Part shown: one piece after another, positions 53,185 to 61,240 of the stretch
Layout: every line of letters begins with the position of its first letter
How positions within the stretch are numbered: the first letter of the stretch is position 1
Assembly: GCA_003577005.1 (NCBI GenBank)
Contig: QEUW01000001.1
Location: 26,054-90,053, forward strand
Origin: Chloroflexota bacterium
GTDB lineage: Bacteria > Chloroflexota > Anaerolineae > Caldilineales > Caldilineaceae
DNA: 64,000 bases
Direction of reading: 5' to 3'
The notes under the pieces: model-generated
What the model was told of the DNA's origin: nothing
What the model saw: the letters and a program-made list of their open reading frames with translations, nothing else
The model's database searches: none
Translations under genes and position numbers: made by a program

Positions 53185-53828
53185 AAAGCAAAAGAACGAT
53201 GGTTTGTGCCGGGGGTATGCCCAATCGGTGTAGCGGGCGCGGCCATCATCCGGCGCGCCGCGCTGAGAAACTGGCGATCGCTCATACGCAGCGCTTGAAT
53301 GGTGGAACTGGTGATGGAGACAAACTCAGCGCCCAGTTCCCAGCCGTTGCTTTCCCGCGCCTGAGGGTCGTGGCGGAGCGGCTGGCCAGTATAGATGAGC
53401 TGCAAGAAGACCGGAAAAGGATAAGGGTAGCGCAGCGGTTTGGGCGAAAGATGGTAGAAATGCTTGACCCCTACCAGGCGAAGAGCACCCACCTGCCAGC
53501 CTGTTTCTTCGAGCACTTCGCGGATGGCCGTCTGTTCAAAGGTCTCGTCTCGCTCGCGCCGCCCGCCGGGGATGATGTGGAGTTCCTCCGGGTCGCGCAC
53601 GACCAGCACCTGGTCGCCCCGCAACACGACACAGCGGACGGAGGTCACGTACTCAGCGGGTGGGTCGCCCTCGCCCAGATAGCTCTGTACACGTAAGACT
53701 TGCCGGCCCCACGTCACAAACTCCTCGCACACCGGCGCCCCCAGCGAGGCTAGATAGAGTGACAATTGATCACGCAGCATAGCGCCCTCGCAATTTAGAC
53801 CTGTTGTCGAGAGACGGTGGTCCATCAT
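53181..53828 (-). CDS. NUDIX hydrolase
   Basis: 215 aa. The Nudix box GX5EX7REUXEEXGU is complete in GGRRERDETFEQTAIREVLE plus ETGW. It hydrolyses a nucleoside diphosphate linked to another moiety. An alternative start lies at 53780 (MLRDQLSLYL), which drops a tail of uncertain value. First gene of the coupled NUDIX-methyltransferase-amidase operon. Confidence 0.88.
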   Translation of the reverse strand: MMDHRLSTTGLNCEGAMLRDQLSLYLASLGAPVCEEFVTWGRQVLRVQSYLGEGDPPAEYVTSVRCVVLRGDQVLVVRDPEELHIIPGGRRERDETFEQTAIREVLEETGWQVGALRLVGVKHFYHLSPKPLRYPYPFPVFLQLIYTGQPLRHDPQARESNGWELGAEFVSITSSTIQALRMSDRQFLSAARRMMAAPATPIGHTPGTNHRSFAL

Positions 53829-53848
53829 CTTCTGACCAACAAGTCGTC

Positions 53849-54460
53849 TTATTGACCATATTCTTCAAAATAGTCCATCATGGAGGCTTCGACGACCTTG
53901 AGGGCGTGGTCGCGGCCATAGACCCGTTCCACAGTGAGCTTGGTGGGCTGGCCAGGGATCATCTTGTAGGTGCCAAAATAGTGACGTAACCGCTCGATCA
54001 GCACTTCGGGTAGGTCAGAAATATCCTGAGCCTGCCCCCAGACATAGTCGTTCTCCAACACGGCGATGATCTTGTCGTCGGCCTCGCCATCGTCGTTGAC
54101 ATCGATCCCGCCGACGACGCGGGCGTTGACGATCACCTCCGAACGGTTGATAGGCCGCTCGGTAAGCACGCAGATATCGAGCGGGTCACCGTCGCCACGG
54201 TCAGCTGTCGTCGAGAGTTGGGCCGTCTGTTTGTCGCAGAAGGTGCGGGGGATGAAGCCATAGAGCGCAGGCGGCTGCGACGAGGTGCGCTGCGGCCGGT
54301 CCACACGCAGATAGCCGGTGGTTTTGTCGATCTCGTATTTCATGAGGTCGAAAGGAGTGATCTCGATATAAGCGTGAACCAATACCGGCGGATTCGGCCC
54401 CACTTCCAACCCATGCCACGGATGTGGTCGCCAACGATAAAAGGGTGGTGGAAATTTCAT
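53849..54460 (-). CDS. ppa: Inorganic pyrophosphatase (family I)
   Basis: 203 aa. The metal-binding signature is [37 protein letters not shown] and the later [23 protein letters not shown] are typical of the soluble Ppa. It hydrolyses pyrophosphate from biosynthetic reactions. It may belong to the same transcript as the genes after it, with 20 bp to the NUDIX gene. Confidence 0.93.
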   Translation of the reverse strand: MKFPPPFYRWRPHPWHGLEVGPNPPVLVHAYIEITPFDLMKYEIDKTTGYLRVDRPQRTSSQPPALYGFIPRTFCDKQTAQLSTTADRGDGDPLDICVLTERPINRSEVIVNARVVGGIDVNDDGEADDKIIAVLENDYVWGQAQDISDLPEVLIERLRHYFGTYKMIPGQPTKLTVERVYGRDHALKVVEASMMDYFEEYGQ

Positions 54461-54476
54461 AGTCGCTCCAGTTGGA

Positions 54477-54537
54477 GGGTTGGGGAGTCGGGAGACTGGC
54501 GATACTGCTACTCCTTACCCCCTACTCCCCAACCCTA
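54477..54537. repeat. GGTTGGGGAGT-word palindrome
   Basis: AGGGTTGGGGAGTCGGGAG pairs with CTCCTTACCCCCTACTCCCC and AACCCT. It overlaps the last codons of the FAD oxidoreductase gene, so its C-terminal LGLGSRG and stop are read from the repeat. Confidence 0.7.
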
Positions 54538-56125
54538 AGATTTCCATTGCCGCATTGCGCCCGTTGATGGCAATCACGCTGCCGCCGGGGTGGGTGCAGG
54601 CGCCACAGAGATAGACGCCTGCCGTCGGTGTGCGATAGGCCAGGCGCTTGTCCCACATGTATTGGGGCAGACACTCGCCCTGAAAGATGTGGCCGCCGGT
54701 GAGGCCAACCTTCGCTTCGATGTCGGGCGGGCCGAGCACATCCAGCTCGATGATGGCGTCGGGCAGGTTGCTCGTGTAGCGGGCGATGGAGTCGATGGCC
54801 AGTTGCCCGGCTTCGGCGCGGCGCGTCTCCCAGTTTCCCCCGGCAAAGGTGTAGGGCACATACTGTGAAAAGACGGTCATGATATGGCGGCCCGGCGGCG
54901 CTACCGACGGATCGTGCGGGGTTTGGAAGTAGAGTTCGGTCCACAGCCGGGGGGGCAGGTGGCCGGACCTGGCAATGGCGTGGTGCGTGCGCCACTCGTC
55001 CTTGGTCAGCGGCGTGTTGACCTGGCCATAATGGTGTGGTTCAAGGGTGCCCGGTCGCGCCGTGAAGTTGGGCAATTCGCGCAGCGCCACGTTGACTTTG
55101 AGCGTACACCCTTCGCTAGGAATCGCTTCCACCTGGCTGCGCCACTGCGGATCGGCATCTTCGGCCAGCAGCCGCAACGTCACTCGCGGGTCAGCGTTGG
55201 AGACGACCATGGGGGCATAAATCCGGTCGCCGCCGGCCAGCTCCACCCCTTCCGCCGGCAGGATGCGCGCCACGGGCACGCCGGCTGCCACCACCGCCCC
55301 GGCGTCGCGGGCAATATCACACAAAATAAACGAGACCATGCCCATGCCGCCCTTGACATAGCCCCACATGCCGGGAATCCCACCCAGCCGGCCCGACGAA
55401 TGGTGAAAGTGGATCGAGGCCGTGCCGGAGTCGTGCGGGCTGGCATTGGTGCCGATGATGCCCTGACCCAAGACCGCGCACTGGAGTCGCTCATCACTTA
55501 GATAACGCTCGGCGTACTCGACCATCGACCACTCGAAGAGCAAATTGATGGCCTCGCTATCACCCTTGAGCCGCGCCTCGATCTGCTCACGGCTGGGCGG
55601 TGCGCCGATCCACATATCCTCGCTGTTCGGCGGGCGGATGGCGTCGCGGGCGCGGCGCATGACGGCATACATAGCGCGCCAGCCCGCCACATCCTGGGGT
55701 GAGAGTTGGGCAACCTCGGCCTCGGCGCGCGCGTCATCATCCCAAAGCTGAATGCTGGAGCCGTCGTCAAAGGGCACAAACATGCCTTCGCGGGAAGGAA
55801 CCCACTCGTAGCCGTAGGCTGGAAAGTTGAGTTCTTCGATCACAAGCGGGTGGAGTAACCCGGCCAGGTAGGCGCAGGGCGAGATGCGATAGCCCGGCCA
55901 CGGTTCTTCGAGGGTGCAGGCCCCGCCGACCCGCTCACGTGCTTCGAGCACCAGCACCTGTTTGCCAGCGCGGGCCAGATAGGCGGCACAGGCCAGCCCG
56001 TTGTGCCCCGCGCCGACGATGATCACATCCCAACGACGGGCAGCCAGCTCCTTGACCGGCATGGGCAGGCCGATCAGGCCGAGCGTGGCGGCGGTGGGAG
56101 CGCGATTGGGTGATGTATTGTTCAT
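54515..56125 (-). CDS. FAD-dependent oxidoreductase (phytoene-desaturase/PYROXD2-like)
   Basis: 536 aa from MNNTSPNRAPTAATLG. The dinucleotide motif is VIIVGAGHNGLACAAYLARA with EARERVGG after it. The C-terminal FAD part is YLCGACTHPGGSVIAINGRNAA. This is the NAD(P)/FAD-dependent desaturase-like group whose substrates are often unknown; no carotenoid gene is nearby. The upstream codons MWIVDSSVWIDTES are in the same frame and look like the first residues of a VapC toxin, so a fused product is possible. Confidence 0.88.
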   Translation of the reverse strand: MNNTSPNRAPTAATLGLIGLPMPVKELAARRWDVIIVGAGHNGLACAAYLARAGKQVLVLEARERVGGACTLEEPWPGYRISPCAYLAGLLHPLVIEELNFPAYGYEWVPSREGMFVPFDDGSSIQLWDDDARAEAEVAQLSPQDVAGWRAMYAVMRRARDAIRPPNSEDMWIGAPPSREQIEARLKGDSEAINLLFEWSMVEYAERYLSDERLQCAVLGQGIIGTNASPHDSGTASIHFHHSSGRLGGIPGMWGYVKGGMGMVSFILCDIARDAGAVVAAGVPVARILPAEGVELAGGDRIYAPMVVSNADPRVTLRLLAEDADPQWRSQVEAIPSEGCTLKVNVALRELPNFTARPGTLEPHHYGQVNTPLTKDEWRTHHAIARSGHLPPRLWTELYFQTPHDPSVAPPGRHIMTVFSQYVPYTFAGGNWETRRAEAGQLAIDSIARYTSNLPDAIIELDVLGPPDIEAKVGLTGGHIFQGECLPQYMWDKRLAYRTPTAGVYLCGACTHPGGSVIAINGRNAAMEILGLGSRG

Positions 56126-56167
56126 AGATTCTGTGTCGATCCAGACGGATGAGTCAACGATCCACAT
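56126..56167 (-). pseudogene. Remnant of a VapC PIN-domain toxin (first 14 codons)
   Basis: MWIVDSSVWIDTES is the beginning of a typical PIN-domain toxin (IVDSSVWID). It starts 14 bases before the vapB stop, the normal overlap. The rest of the toxin gene is missing and the frame runs on into the FAD oxidoreductase. Confidence 0.6.
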
Positions 56168-56399
56168 GGTTGGTTTTCATAGGGACGGTCTCTTCAACGG
56201 GAAACCGGCGCTGACGCAGGGCGGCGAGATCACCTTCCCAGTGCAGGCGACCGCGCAGCTTGCGGATCTGCGCCTGCGCCTTCAAACGGACCAGGGTGCG
56301 GAGCGCCTCTTCGATCACGGCCTTTTTGGTCGGCAGGCCGGTGTAGCGCATGGCCTCGGCCAGCAAGGCGTCGTCAATCACCACATTGGCGCGCATCAA
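56154..56399 (-). CDS. vapB: VapB-type antitoxin, probably orphan
   Basis: 81 aa. MRANVVIDDALLAEAMRYTG plus KKAVIEEALRTLVRL is the ribbon-helix-helix antitoxin pattern of VapB (MRTNIDID-like start). The last part (FPVEETVPMKTNHVDR) is a toxin-binding tail. Its partner VapC is reduced to a 14-residue stub, so the antitoxin is left without a visible toxin. Confidence 0.82.
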   Translation of the reverse strand: MMRANVVIDDALLAEAMRYTGLPTKKAVIEEALRTLVRLKAQAQIRKLRGRLHWEGDLAALRQRRFPVEETVPMKTNHVDR

Positions 56400-56464
56400 T
56401 CAAACTCCCTGGACCCATAAATCATACACAAAAATCGCCACGTTCAGGTGTGTAGCTTACCCGA

Positions 56465-57124
56465 TCAGGATAGTTGGCGCAAATGAGGGGAGAGAGCAAC
56501 ACAGTACGCCGCAATGCCAAACGCAATTGCCACATTGAGCGACTGTTTTACCCCAAACATGGGAATGGCTACCGTCCGATCACAAACGGCCAGCACACCA
56601 GGATCAACACCCGTGATCTCGTTGCCGGTGACTAGCACCAGGCTGCTGTTTGCCGGGGGCAAGGCTACGGCCAGCACCGATTCCGCAGCCGTTCCATCTT
56701 CCAGTGCCCACAACTGCCGACCCTCTGCCTTGAGCTGCTTCGCCACATCCACCGCATTGGGGTGGTACGACCAACCGACGCTCTGCTCGGCGCCCAATGC
56801 GGTCTTTGCCACCTTCGGGTGTACAGGTGTGGGGCTGACGCCGCACAGGTAGAGATGCGCCACGCCGGCCCCGTCAGCGCAGCGGAAGATCGAGCCGACA
56901 TTGAAAGCGCTGCGCACGTTGTCCACCAGCGCCGACAAGTTGATCCCACTCCCAGGCTTTTTTGACGGCGACGGTGACGCTTCACGGCTCAGTTCCTGCT
57001 CTACCACGAGCTGAACAGGTTTGCCGCAACGCGGGCAGCGCAACGCCGGCGGGTCATGCTCGGTCCACGGATGGCGGAAACGGCAGGCATCGTCCAGGCA
57101 TTGGCGGATCTGGAAGCGGCGCAT
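56465..57124 (-). CDS. TrmH/SpoU family RNA 2'-O-methyltransferase with N-terminal zinc ribbon
   Basis: 219 aa. Four Cys at 9, 14, 30 and 33 (CLDDAC and CPRCGKP) form a putative zinc ribbon. The SPOUT domain follows: NVRSAFNVGSIFRCADGAG (motif 1), LVLVTGNEITGVDPGVL (motif 2), IPMFGVKQSLNVAIAFGIA (motif 3, knot). It methylates ribose in tRNA or rRNA; the target is not known. It starts 3 bp after the HD gene. Confidence 0.9.
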   Translation of the reverse strand: MRRFQIRQCLDDACRFRHPWTEHDPPALRCPRCGKPVQLVVEQELSREASPSPSKKPGSGINLSALVDNVRSAFNVGSIFRCADGAGVAHLYLCGVSPTPVHPKVAKTALGAEQSVGWSYHPNAVDVAKQLKAEGRQLWALEDGTAAESVLAVALPPANSSLVLVTGNEITGVDPGVLAVCDRTVAIPMFGVKQSLNVAIAFGIAAYCVALSPHLRQLS

Positions 57125-57127
57125 CGC

Positions 57128-57724
57128 TTATTCGCCCCTTGGCGGCGCCAACAGACCCTGCTCCACGGCCGTGGACAGCATGGATTCCACCACACCCCAC
57201 AATGTTTCGGAGCCGGCTCGCACCGGATGCATGCGCTGGAGCACCTGTTCGTAGCTGACATCGAAGAGCCGCCAGGTGCCGCCGTTGCCGTGGAAGTTGT
57301 GTAAGAAGGGCATAAAACGGTCGAGTGCGTGGGCAAATTGGGCTTCCGGCGTGGCGCCCGCCTCGAATTCCTCCCACAGAGCAACAAACTCCTCCTCCTG
57401 GTCTGGCGGCAAGAGGCCAAAGATGCGCTGAGCGGCCAACTGTTCCCGTAGTGCCTGTTCTGCTTTGGGCACTGCACTGTAGGCAAAGGTGTCACCGGCA
57501 TCGATTTCCACAATATCATGGATCAGCAGCATCTTGACCACGCGCAACACATCCACGAGCGTATTGGCATATTCGGCCAGCAGAATGGCAAGCAGCGCAA
57601 TGTGCCAGCTATGTTCGGCCGAATTCTCGCGCCGTTCACCCGTGATCAGCCGGGTCTGGCGCAACACCTCTTTTAGTTTGTCGATCTCAAGAATAAAGGC
57701 AAGCTGTTGATCCAGGCGAGTCAT
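57128..57724 (-). CDS. HD domain hydrolase (YfbR-like nucleotidase type)
   Basis: 198 aa from MTRLDQQLAFILEIDKLKEV. Metal ligands: His in ENSAEHSWHIALLA, the HD pair in LLIHDIVEIDAGD. The pattern is the HD_3/5'-deoxynucleotidase group. It probably dephosphorylates deoxynucleotides. The start at 57724 is the family N-terminus; the earlier ATG overlaps the crcB gene. It runs into the TrmH-type gene with 3 bp between. Confidence 0.87.
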   Translation of the reverse strand: MTRLDQQLAFILEIDKLKEVLRQTRLITGERRENSAEHSWHIALLAILLAEYANTLVDVLRVVKMLLIHDIVEIDAGDTFAYSAVPKAEQALREQLAAQRIFGLLPPDQEEEFVALWEEFEAGATPEAQFAHALDRFMPFLHNFHGNGGTWRLFDVSYEQVLQRMHPVRAGSETLWGVVESMLSTAVEQGLLAPPRGE

Positions 57725-57744
57725 GATTGTGTAGAGGCTCCAAC

Positions 57745-58131
57745 TTACTGGTTGATCAGGCGAGCCAGGTAGACGCCAAGCAGGGCACACGCCAGGCTGA
57801 GCGCATTGTTGGCGAAGATGTTGACGATGGCTTTCCCAGCTGCACCATTTTGGAGCAGGCCAAGGCTTTCGACGGCGAAGGACGAAAAGGTGGTGAAAGA
57901 CCCCAAAAAACCGACGACAAGGAAGAGACGCACTTCAGGAGGGACACTGAGCCGCTCCAACATGACTGTTACCAAGAACCCGAGGATCAGACTGCCGGTC
58001 ATGTTGACGATCAGTGTGCCGTAAGGGAAGCCCAGTCCGAAACGAGCTGCCGCCCATAGAGCGACTAAATAGCGAGCGTTGGCGCCGAGCACTGCGCCAA
58101 GTCCGATAGCCAACACTTGATTGCCCCACAT
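57745..58131 (-). CDS. crcB: Fluoride channel CrcB/Fluc, copy 1
   Basis: 128 aa with four transmembrane segments. Family marks: LGANARY, GTLIVNMTGSLILGF with the conserved Asn43, and GFLGSFTTFSSFAVE, the Phe-box lining the F- path. CrcB is a dual-topology dimer that lets F- leave the cell. The start at 58131 has GGGGAAG upstream; the ATG at 58185 adds 18 residues not typical of the family. It is divergent from the riboswitch operon that holds the second crcB. Confidence 0.95.
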   Translation of the reverse strand: MWGNQVLAIGLGAVLGANARYLVALWAAARFGLGFPYGTLIVNMTGSLILGFLVTVMLERLSVPPEVRLFLVVGFLGSFTTFSSFAVESLGLLQNGAAGKAIVNIFANNALSLACALLGVYLARLINQ

Positions 58132-58228
58132 GCGCTTCCCCGTATGTTTGGTAACGTTTTTCTCTGGTTGTTGTCCGTGCATCATCTCTACCGGCTGTAT
58201 ATTACATTGCCATCCTGTCCTGGTGAAA

Positions 58229-58257
58229 TTGGGATGGCCGGCGACATCGAGTATAAT
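58229..58257 (+). promoter_or_regulatory. Promoter of the fluoride operon
   Basis: TTGGGA, exactly 17 bp, TATAAT. Start of RNA would be about 58264, some 30 nt before the riboswitch. The strongest -10 match noticed in the window. Confidence 0.75.
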
Positions 58258-58291
58258 CCGAAGGTGAACATAAACACCGGCTCATGGTGGC

Positions 58292-58347
58292 CGGTGGGCG
58301 ATGAGGCTCGCTAACTGCCGGCGAAACCGGGCTGATGGCCTCTATGT
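58292..58347 (+). promoter_or_regulatory. Fluoride riboswitch (crcB motif)
   Basis: The core GGGCGATGAGGCTCGC, CTAACTGCCGG, CGAAACCGGGCTGATGGCCTC closely follows the published Thermotoga petrophila fluoride aptamer (GGCGATGAGGC ... AACTGCC ... GGGCTGATGGCCTCTA), as recalled. P3 is CCGG/CCGG with loop CGAAA. GAGGC can pair with GCCTC, the fluoride-stabilised helix. Predicted to turn on the five-gene operon when F- rises. Confidence 0.92.
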
Positions 58348-58389
58348 GGTTGCTTGTTATGGACAAGTGGCTATATAGAGGCCATTTTT
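58335..58389 (+). terminator. Intrinsic terminator controlled by the fluoride riboswitch
   Basis: ATGGCCTCTAT (58335-58345) pairs perfectly with ATAGAGGCCAT (58375-58385), followed by T5, with an inner extension through CTTGT/ACAAG. The left arm is the 3' strand of the aptamer, so ligand binding and termination exclude each other. Confidence 0.88.
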
Positions 58390-58413
58390 GTTAAAATGTA
58401 TTAGAGGACAAGG

Positions 58414-59118
58414 ATGACGACTCAAAGCGCAACCTATCAGCAGATGCAATTGATCCTGGCAGAACCGGGCTGTCCTATCTGCCGGCTGGGTGACGAACTG
58501 GTGTATAAGTACCTGGCTGGGCTGCTCTATGAGTCAGTGAACGATCCAGGGATTCGTTCTGCCCTCGTCCAATCGTTGGGTTTTTGCCACCGCCACAGCC
58601 GTAAGCTCCTCACCCTTCCGGGCGAGCGGGCGGGCGTTGCCATTGTCCAGCGGGCCGTCCTGCAGGAGGCCTTGCGCCGGCTGCCTACACTTGCCGCCGC
58701 AGTGCCGCCGACGTTGCTCCAAAGGCTCCAGGACAGACTCGCCATCAACAACGAAGTGCCTGGGCAAGAGGGTAGCGCAACGACCTTCCAAGAAGCATGT
58801 CCAGCTTGTGTGCAGCAAGCGCAAGTCGAACGACGTGCGCTGCAAACACTAGTCGAACATCTGGTTGACGATCTGGCAGAGCCGCTGTGCTTGGCTGGCG
58901 GCCTCTGTTTGCCTCATTTGGAACAGGCGCTGCGCGTCAGCCCGCAACTGGCGACGCGCACCCTACTGCTGCAACTGCACCAGACGCTTTGGGAGCAGCT
59001 GACAGGCCATCTTAGTGAGTTTATTCGCAAACAAGACCATCGTTTCCGCAATGAAAAGATCAGCGACGAGGAACGTGCGGCTGTGGAGCGTTCCATCGCC
59101 GTTATGACAGGGGAATGA
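58414..59118 (+). CDS. DUF6062 family protein with two Cys/His half-sites, first gene of the fluoride operon
   Basis: 234 aa, no membrane segment. Two matching motifs are about 109 residues apart: CPIC (20, 23) with CHRH (Cys58, His61), and CPAC (129, 132) with CLPH (Cys165, His168). The spacing repeats (35 and 33 residues), which suggests an internal duplication and two metal or cluster sites. The function of the family is unknown. It starts 25 bp after the riboswitch terminator, with AAGG before the ATG. First position in a fluoride-controlled operon argues for a role in fluoride stress. Confidence 0.82.
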   Translation: MTTQSATYQQMQLILAEPGCPICRLGDELVYKYLAGLLYESVNDPGIRSALVQSLGFCHRHSRKLLTLPGERAGVAIVQRAVLQEALRRLPTLAAAVPPTLLQRLQDRLAINNEVPGQEGSATTFQEACPACVQQAQVERRALQTLVEHLVDDLAEPLCLAGGLCLPHLEQALRVSPQLATRTLLLQLHQTLWEQLTGHLSEFIRKQDHRFRNEKISDEERAAVERSIAVMTGE

Positions 59119-59181
59119 GTACAACCAACCTCCCAGCGGTCTTACCGCTAGCACGACCCCTGAAGGCGAAAAGGCAACCCG

Positions 59182-60363
59182 ATGAAAGCAGCAGAGACCT
59201 CCTCAGACAACGCAAGCCGGATGGCGCTCCGTTTTGTCATCCTACTGGGGATTGTGAGCCTGTTTGGCGATATCACGTACGAAGGGGCGCGTAGCATCAC
59301 CGGCCCCTTTCTCGCCACGTTGGGCTCCAGCGCCACCATCGTGGGGGTCGTAGCCGGATTCGGCGAGCTGATCGGCTATGGTCTGCGTCTGGTTTCCGGC
59401 TATCTCAGTGACCGGACCGGGCGCTACTGGGCCATCACGATTGTCGGGTATATCGTCAACCTCTTTGCAGTGCCCATGTTGGCGTTGGCCGGCAACTGGC
59501 CCCTGGCCGCCCTGCTCATGATCACTGAGCGCACGGGCAAGGCGATCCGCACTCCCGCCCGTGACGCCATGTTATCGCACGCAACCGCCCAGACCGGCCG
59601 GGGCTGGGGATTCGGTCTGCATGAGGCCATGGACCAAACGGGGGCAGTGTTGGGGCCGGTGATTGTTGCGGTGGTGCTTTCGGCGCAACAGGGCTATCGC
59701 ACCGGCTTTGCAGTGCTGCTGCTCCCGGCCCTATTGGCGCTCGTTGCCCTCCTGTTGGCTCGCATCCAGTACCCAAACCCGCGCGATTTCGAGGTGGAAC
59801 CGGTCAAGGTAGCAAGCAGCGGGTTGACGCGCCCGTTCTGGCTTTATCTGGTGGCCGTCGCCCTGATTGCGGCGGGATATGCCGATTTCCCGCTGATTGC
59901 TTTTCATTTTGAAAAGGCGGCGGTCACCACGGACAACTGGATCCCGATTTTGTACGCGGTGGCCATGGCAGTGGACGCCCTGGCCGCACTGCTCTTTGGG
60001 CGTCTGTATGACCGCCTGGGGATGAGGATTCTGGTTGCCGTTGCCGCCTTGTCGGCCTTCTTTGCGCCCTTCGTCTTTTTCGGTGGCCTTCACACGGCGC
60101 TGGTCGGGATGGTGCTGTGGGGCATCGGCATGGGGGCGCAGGAGTCGATCATCCGGGCAGCGGTCGCCGATCTGGTGGCGGCGGACCGCCGCGGCGCAGC
60201 CTACGGCGTTTTCAATGCAGGCTACGGGTTATTCTGGTTTTTGGGCAGCGTCCTGATCGGCGTGCTGTACGATGCATCGATCCCGGCGTTGGTGCTCTTT
60301 TCCGTTGGAATCCAGTTGCTTGCCATTCCGGTGTTGTTGAGCGTGCATCGACGCCTGCGTTGA
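59182..60363 (+). CDS. MFS transporter
   Basis: 393 aa with about twelve hydrophobic segments. Loop 2-3 motif A is SGYLSDRTGRYW, and its second-half counterpart is GRLYDRLGMR. It starts inside the riboswitch-controlled unit, 63 bp after the DUF6062 gene. Substrate unknown; possible exporter of a fluoride-linked or toxic solute, by context only. No known fluoride transporter of this family comes to mind. Confidence 0.9.
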   Translation: MKAAETSSDNASRMALRFVILLGIVSLFGDITYEGARSITGPFLATLGSSATIVGVVAGFGELIGYGLRLVSGYLSDRTGRYWAITIVGYIVNLFAVPMLALAGNWPLAALLMITERTGKAIRTPARDAMLSHATAQTGRGWGFGLHEAMDQTGAVLGPVIVAVVLSAQQGYRTGFAVLLLPALLALVALLLARIQYPNPRDFEVEPVKVASSGLTRPFWLYLVAVALIAAGYADFPLIAFHFEKAAVTTDNWIPILYAVAMAVDALAALLFGRLYDRLGMRILVAVAALSAFFAPFVFFGGLHTALVGMVLWGIGMGAQESIIRAAVADLVAADRRGAAYGVFNAGYGLFWFLGSVLIGVLYDASIPALVLFSVGIQLLAIPVLLSVHRRLR

Positions 60364-60389
60364 TGTCACACCTTGCAGGAGCAATCTGC

Positions 60390-60851
60390 ATGTTAAAACT
60401 GAATGAGGCCCAACGGACCAGCCTGACTGTCGAATTGCGCAAGCTGACCCGAATGTGCGACGAGATCGAACGGCTGTTGGCCGCGACAGCGACCGCACGC
60501 CTGGTGCGTATCGAAAACGACCTGACCGCACAGGAGCGCAGTGAGATTGCCCGCCAGATCACAGACTTGCGGCGCCAGGTCGATGTACTGGCCGCCCAAT
60601 GGGACCTGGACGCAGAAGTTGTAAACGTCCGCCGCCATCTCATCGGCATGCTCTCGATCGAGTGGGTCGACCTGACCGACGTCCGCCCCGGCGCCCTGCG
60701 GCGCAACGGGCCGGTCGACCCGGACGCGGCTGCCGAGCTGCGGCAGGTGGTAGATGAACTGATCGTGAGGGTCGAGCGCCTGTTAAGCCTGAGTAAAGGT
60801 TCAGCGTGGCGAGTCACCCCCAGCCCCAAGACAAAGAAAGGCATTGAATGA
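60390..60851 (+). CDS. Small coiled-coil protein of unknown function
   Basis: 153 aa. Helical, charged and Leu-rich: MLKLNEAQRTSLTVELRKLT, then a second helix SEIARQITDLRRQVDVLAAQ and a C-terminal helix ELRQVVDELIVRVERLL. No catalytic motif. The ATG is 27 bp after the MFS stop, and its end overlaps crcB by four bases (ATGA), so it is translated with the channel. I do not recognise the family. Confidence 0.78.
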   Translation: MLKLNEAQRTSLTVELRKLTRMCDEIERLLAATATARLVRIENDLTAQERSEIARQITDLRRQVDVLAAQWDLDAEVVNVRRHLIGMLSIEWVDLTDVRPGALRRNGPVDPDAAAELRQVVDELIVRVERLLSLSKGSAWRVTPSPKTKKGIE

Positions 60852-61228
60852 GTCGGTATCTCTTGATCGCGCTCGGTGCAGCGCTCGGCGCCAATGCTCG
60901 CTATCTGATCGGCGTGTGGGCCGGGCAACGGCTGGGCGCCGGCTTTCCCTATGGTACTTTGATCGTCAACGTGACTGGGAGCCTTGTACTCGGCTTTCTG
61001 TTCGCCGCTACCACAGGGCGGCTTGCAATCTCGGCAGAATTACGGCTCCTGCTGGGAGTGGGGTTTCTGGGCGCCTACACCACCTTCTCCTCGTTTGCCG
61101 TGGAGTCCTTAACGTTGTTGCAAAACGGCAGCGCATGGAAAGGAGTGCTCAATGTGCTGGCCAATGATCTGGTGGGGCTTCTTTCGGCCTTGCTGGGTCT
61201 CTATCTTGCTCGTCTGATCGGTGGGTAA
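60848..61228 (+). CDS. crcB: Fluoride channel CrcB/Fluc, copy 2
   Basis: 126 aa with four membrane segments. ALGANARY, GTLIVNVTGSLVLGF (Asn41), GFLGAYTTFSSFAVE (Phe-box, Phe80 and Phe83). Paralogue of the copy at 57745, with long shared stretches. Two crcB genes can make homodimers or a heterodimer. This copy is under the fluoride riboswitch, while the other reads the opposite way. It couples to the preceding gene by ATGA and lies 12 bp before the DUF190 gene. Confidence 0.96.
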   Translation: MSRYLLIALGAALGANARYLIGVWAGQRLGAGFPYGTLIVNVTGSLVLGFLFAATTGRLAISAELRLLLGVGFLGAYTTFSSFAVESLTLLQNGSAWKGVLNVLANDLVGLLSALLGLYLARLIGG

Positions 61229-61240
61229 GGAGTCGCAACC

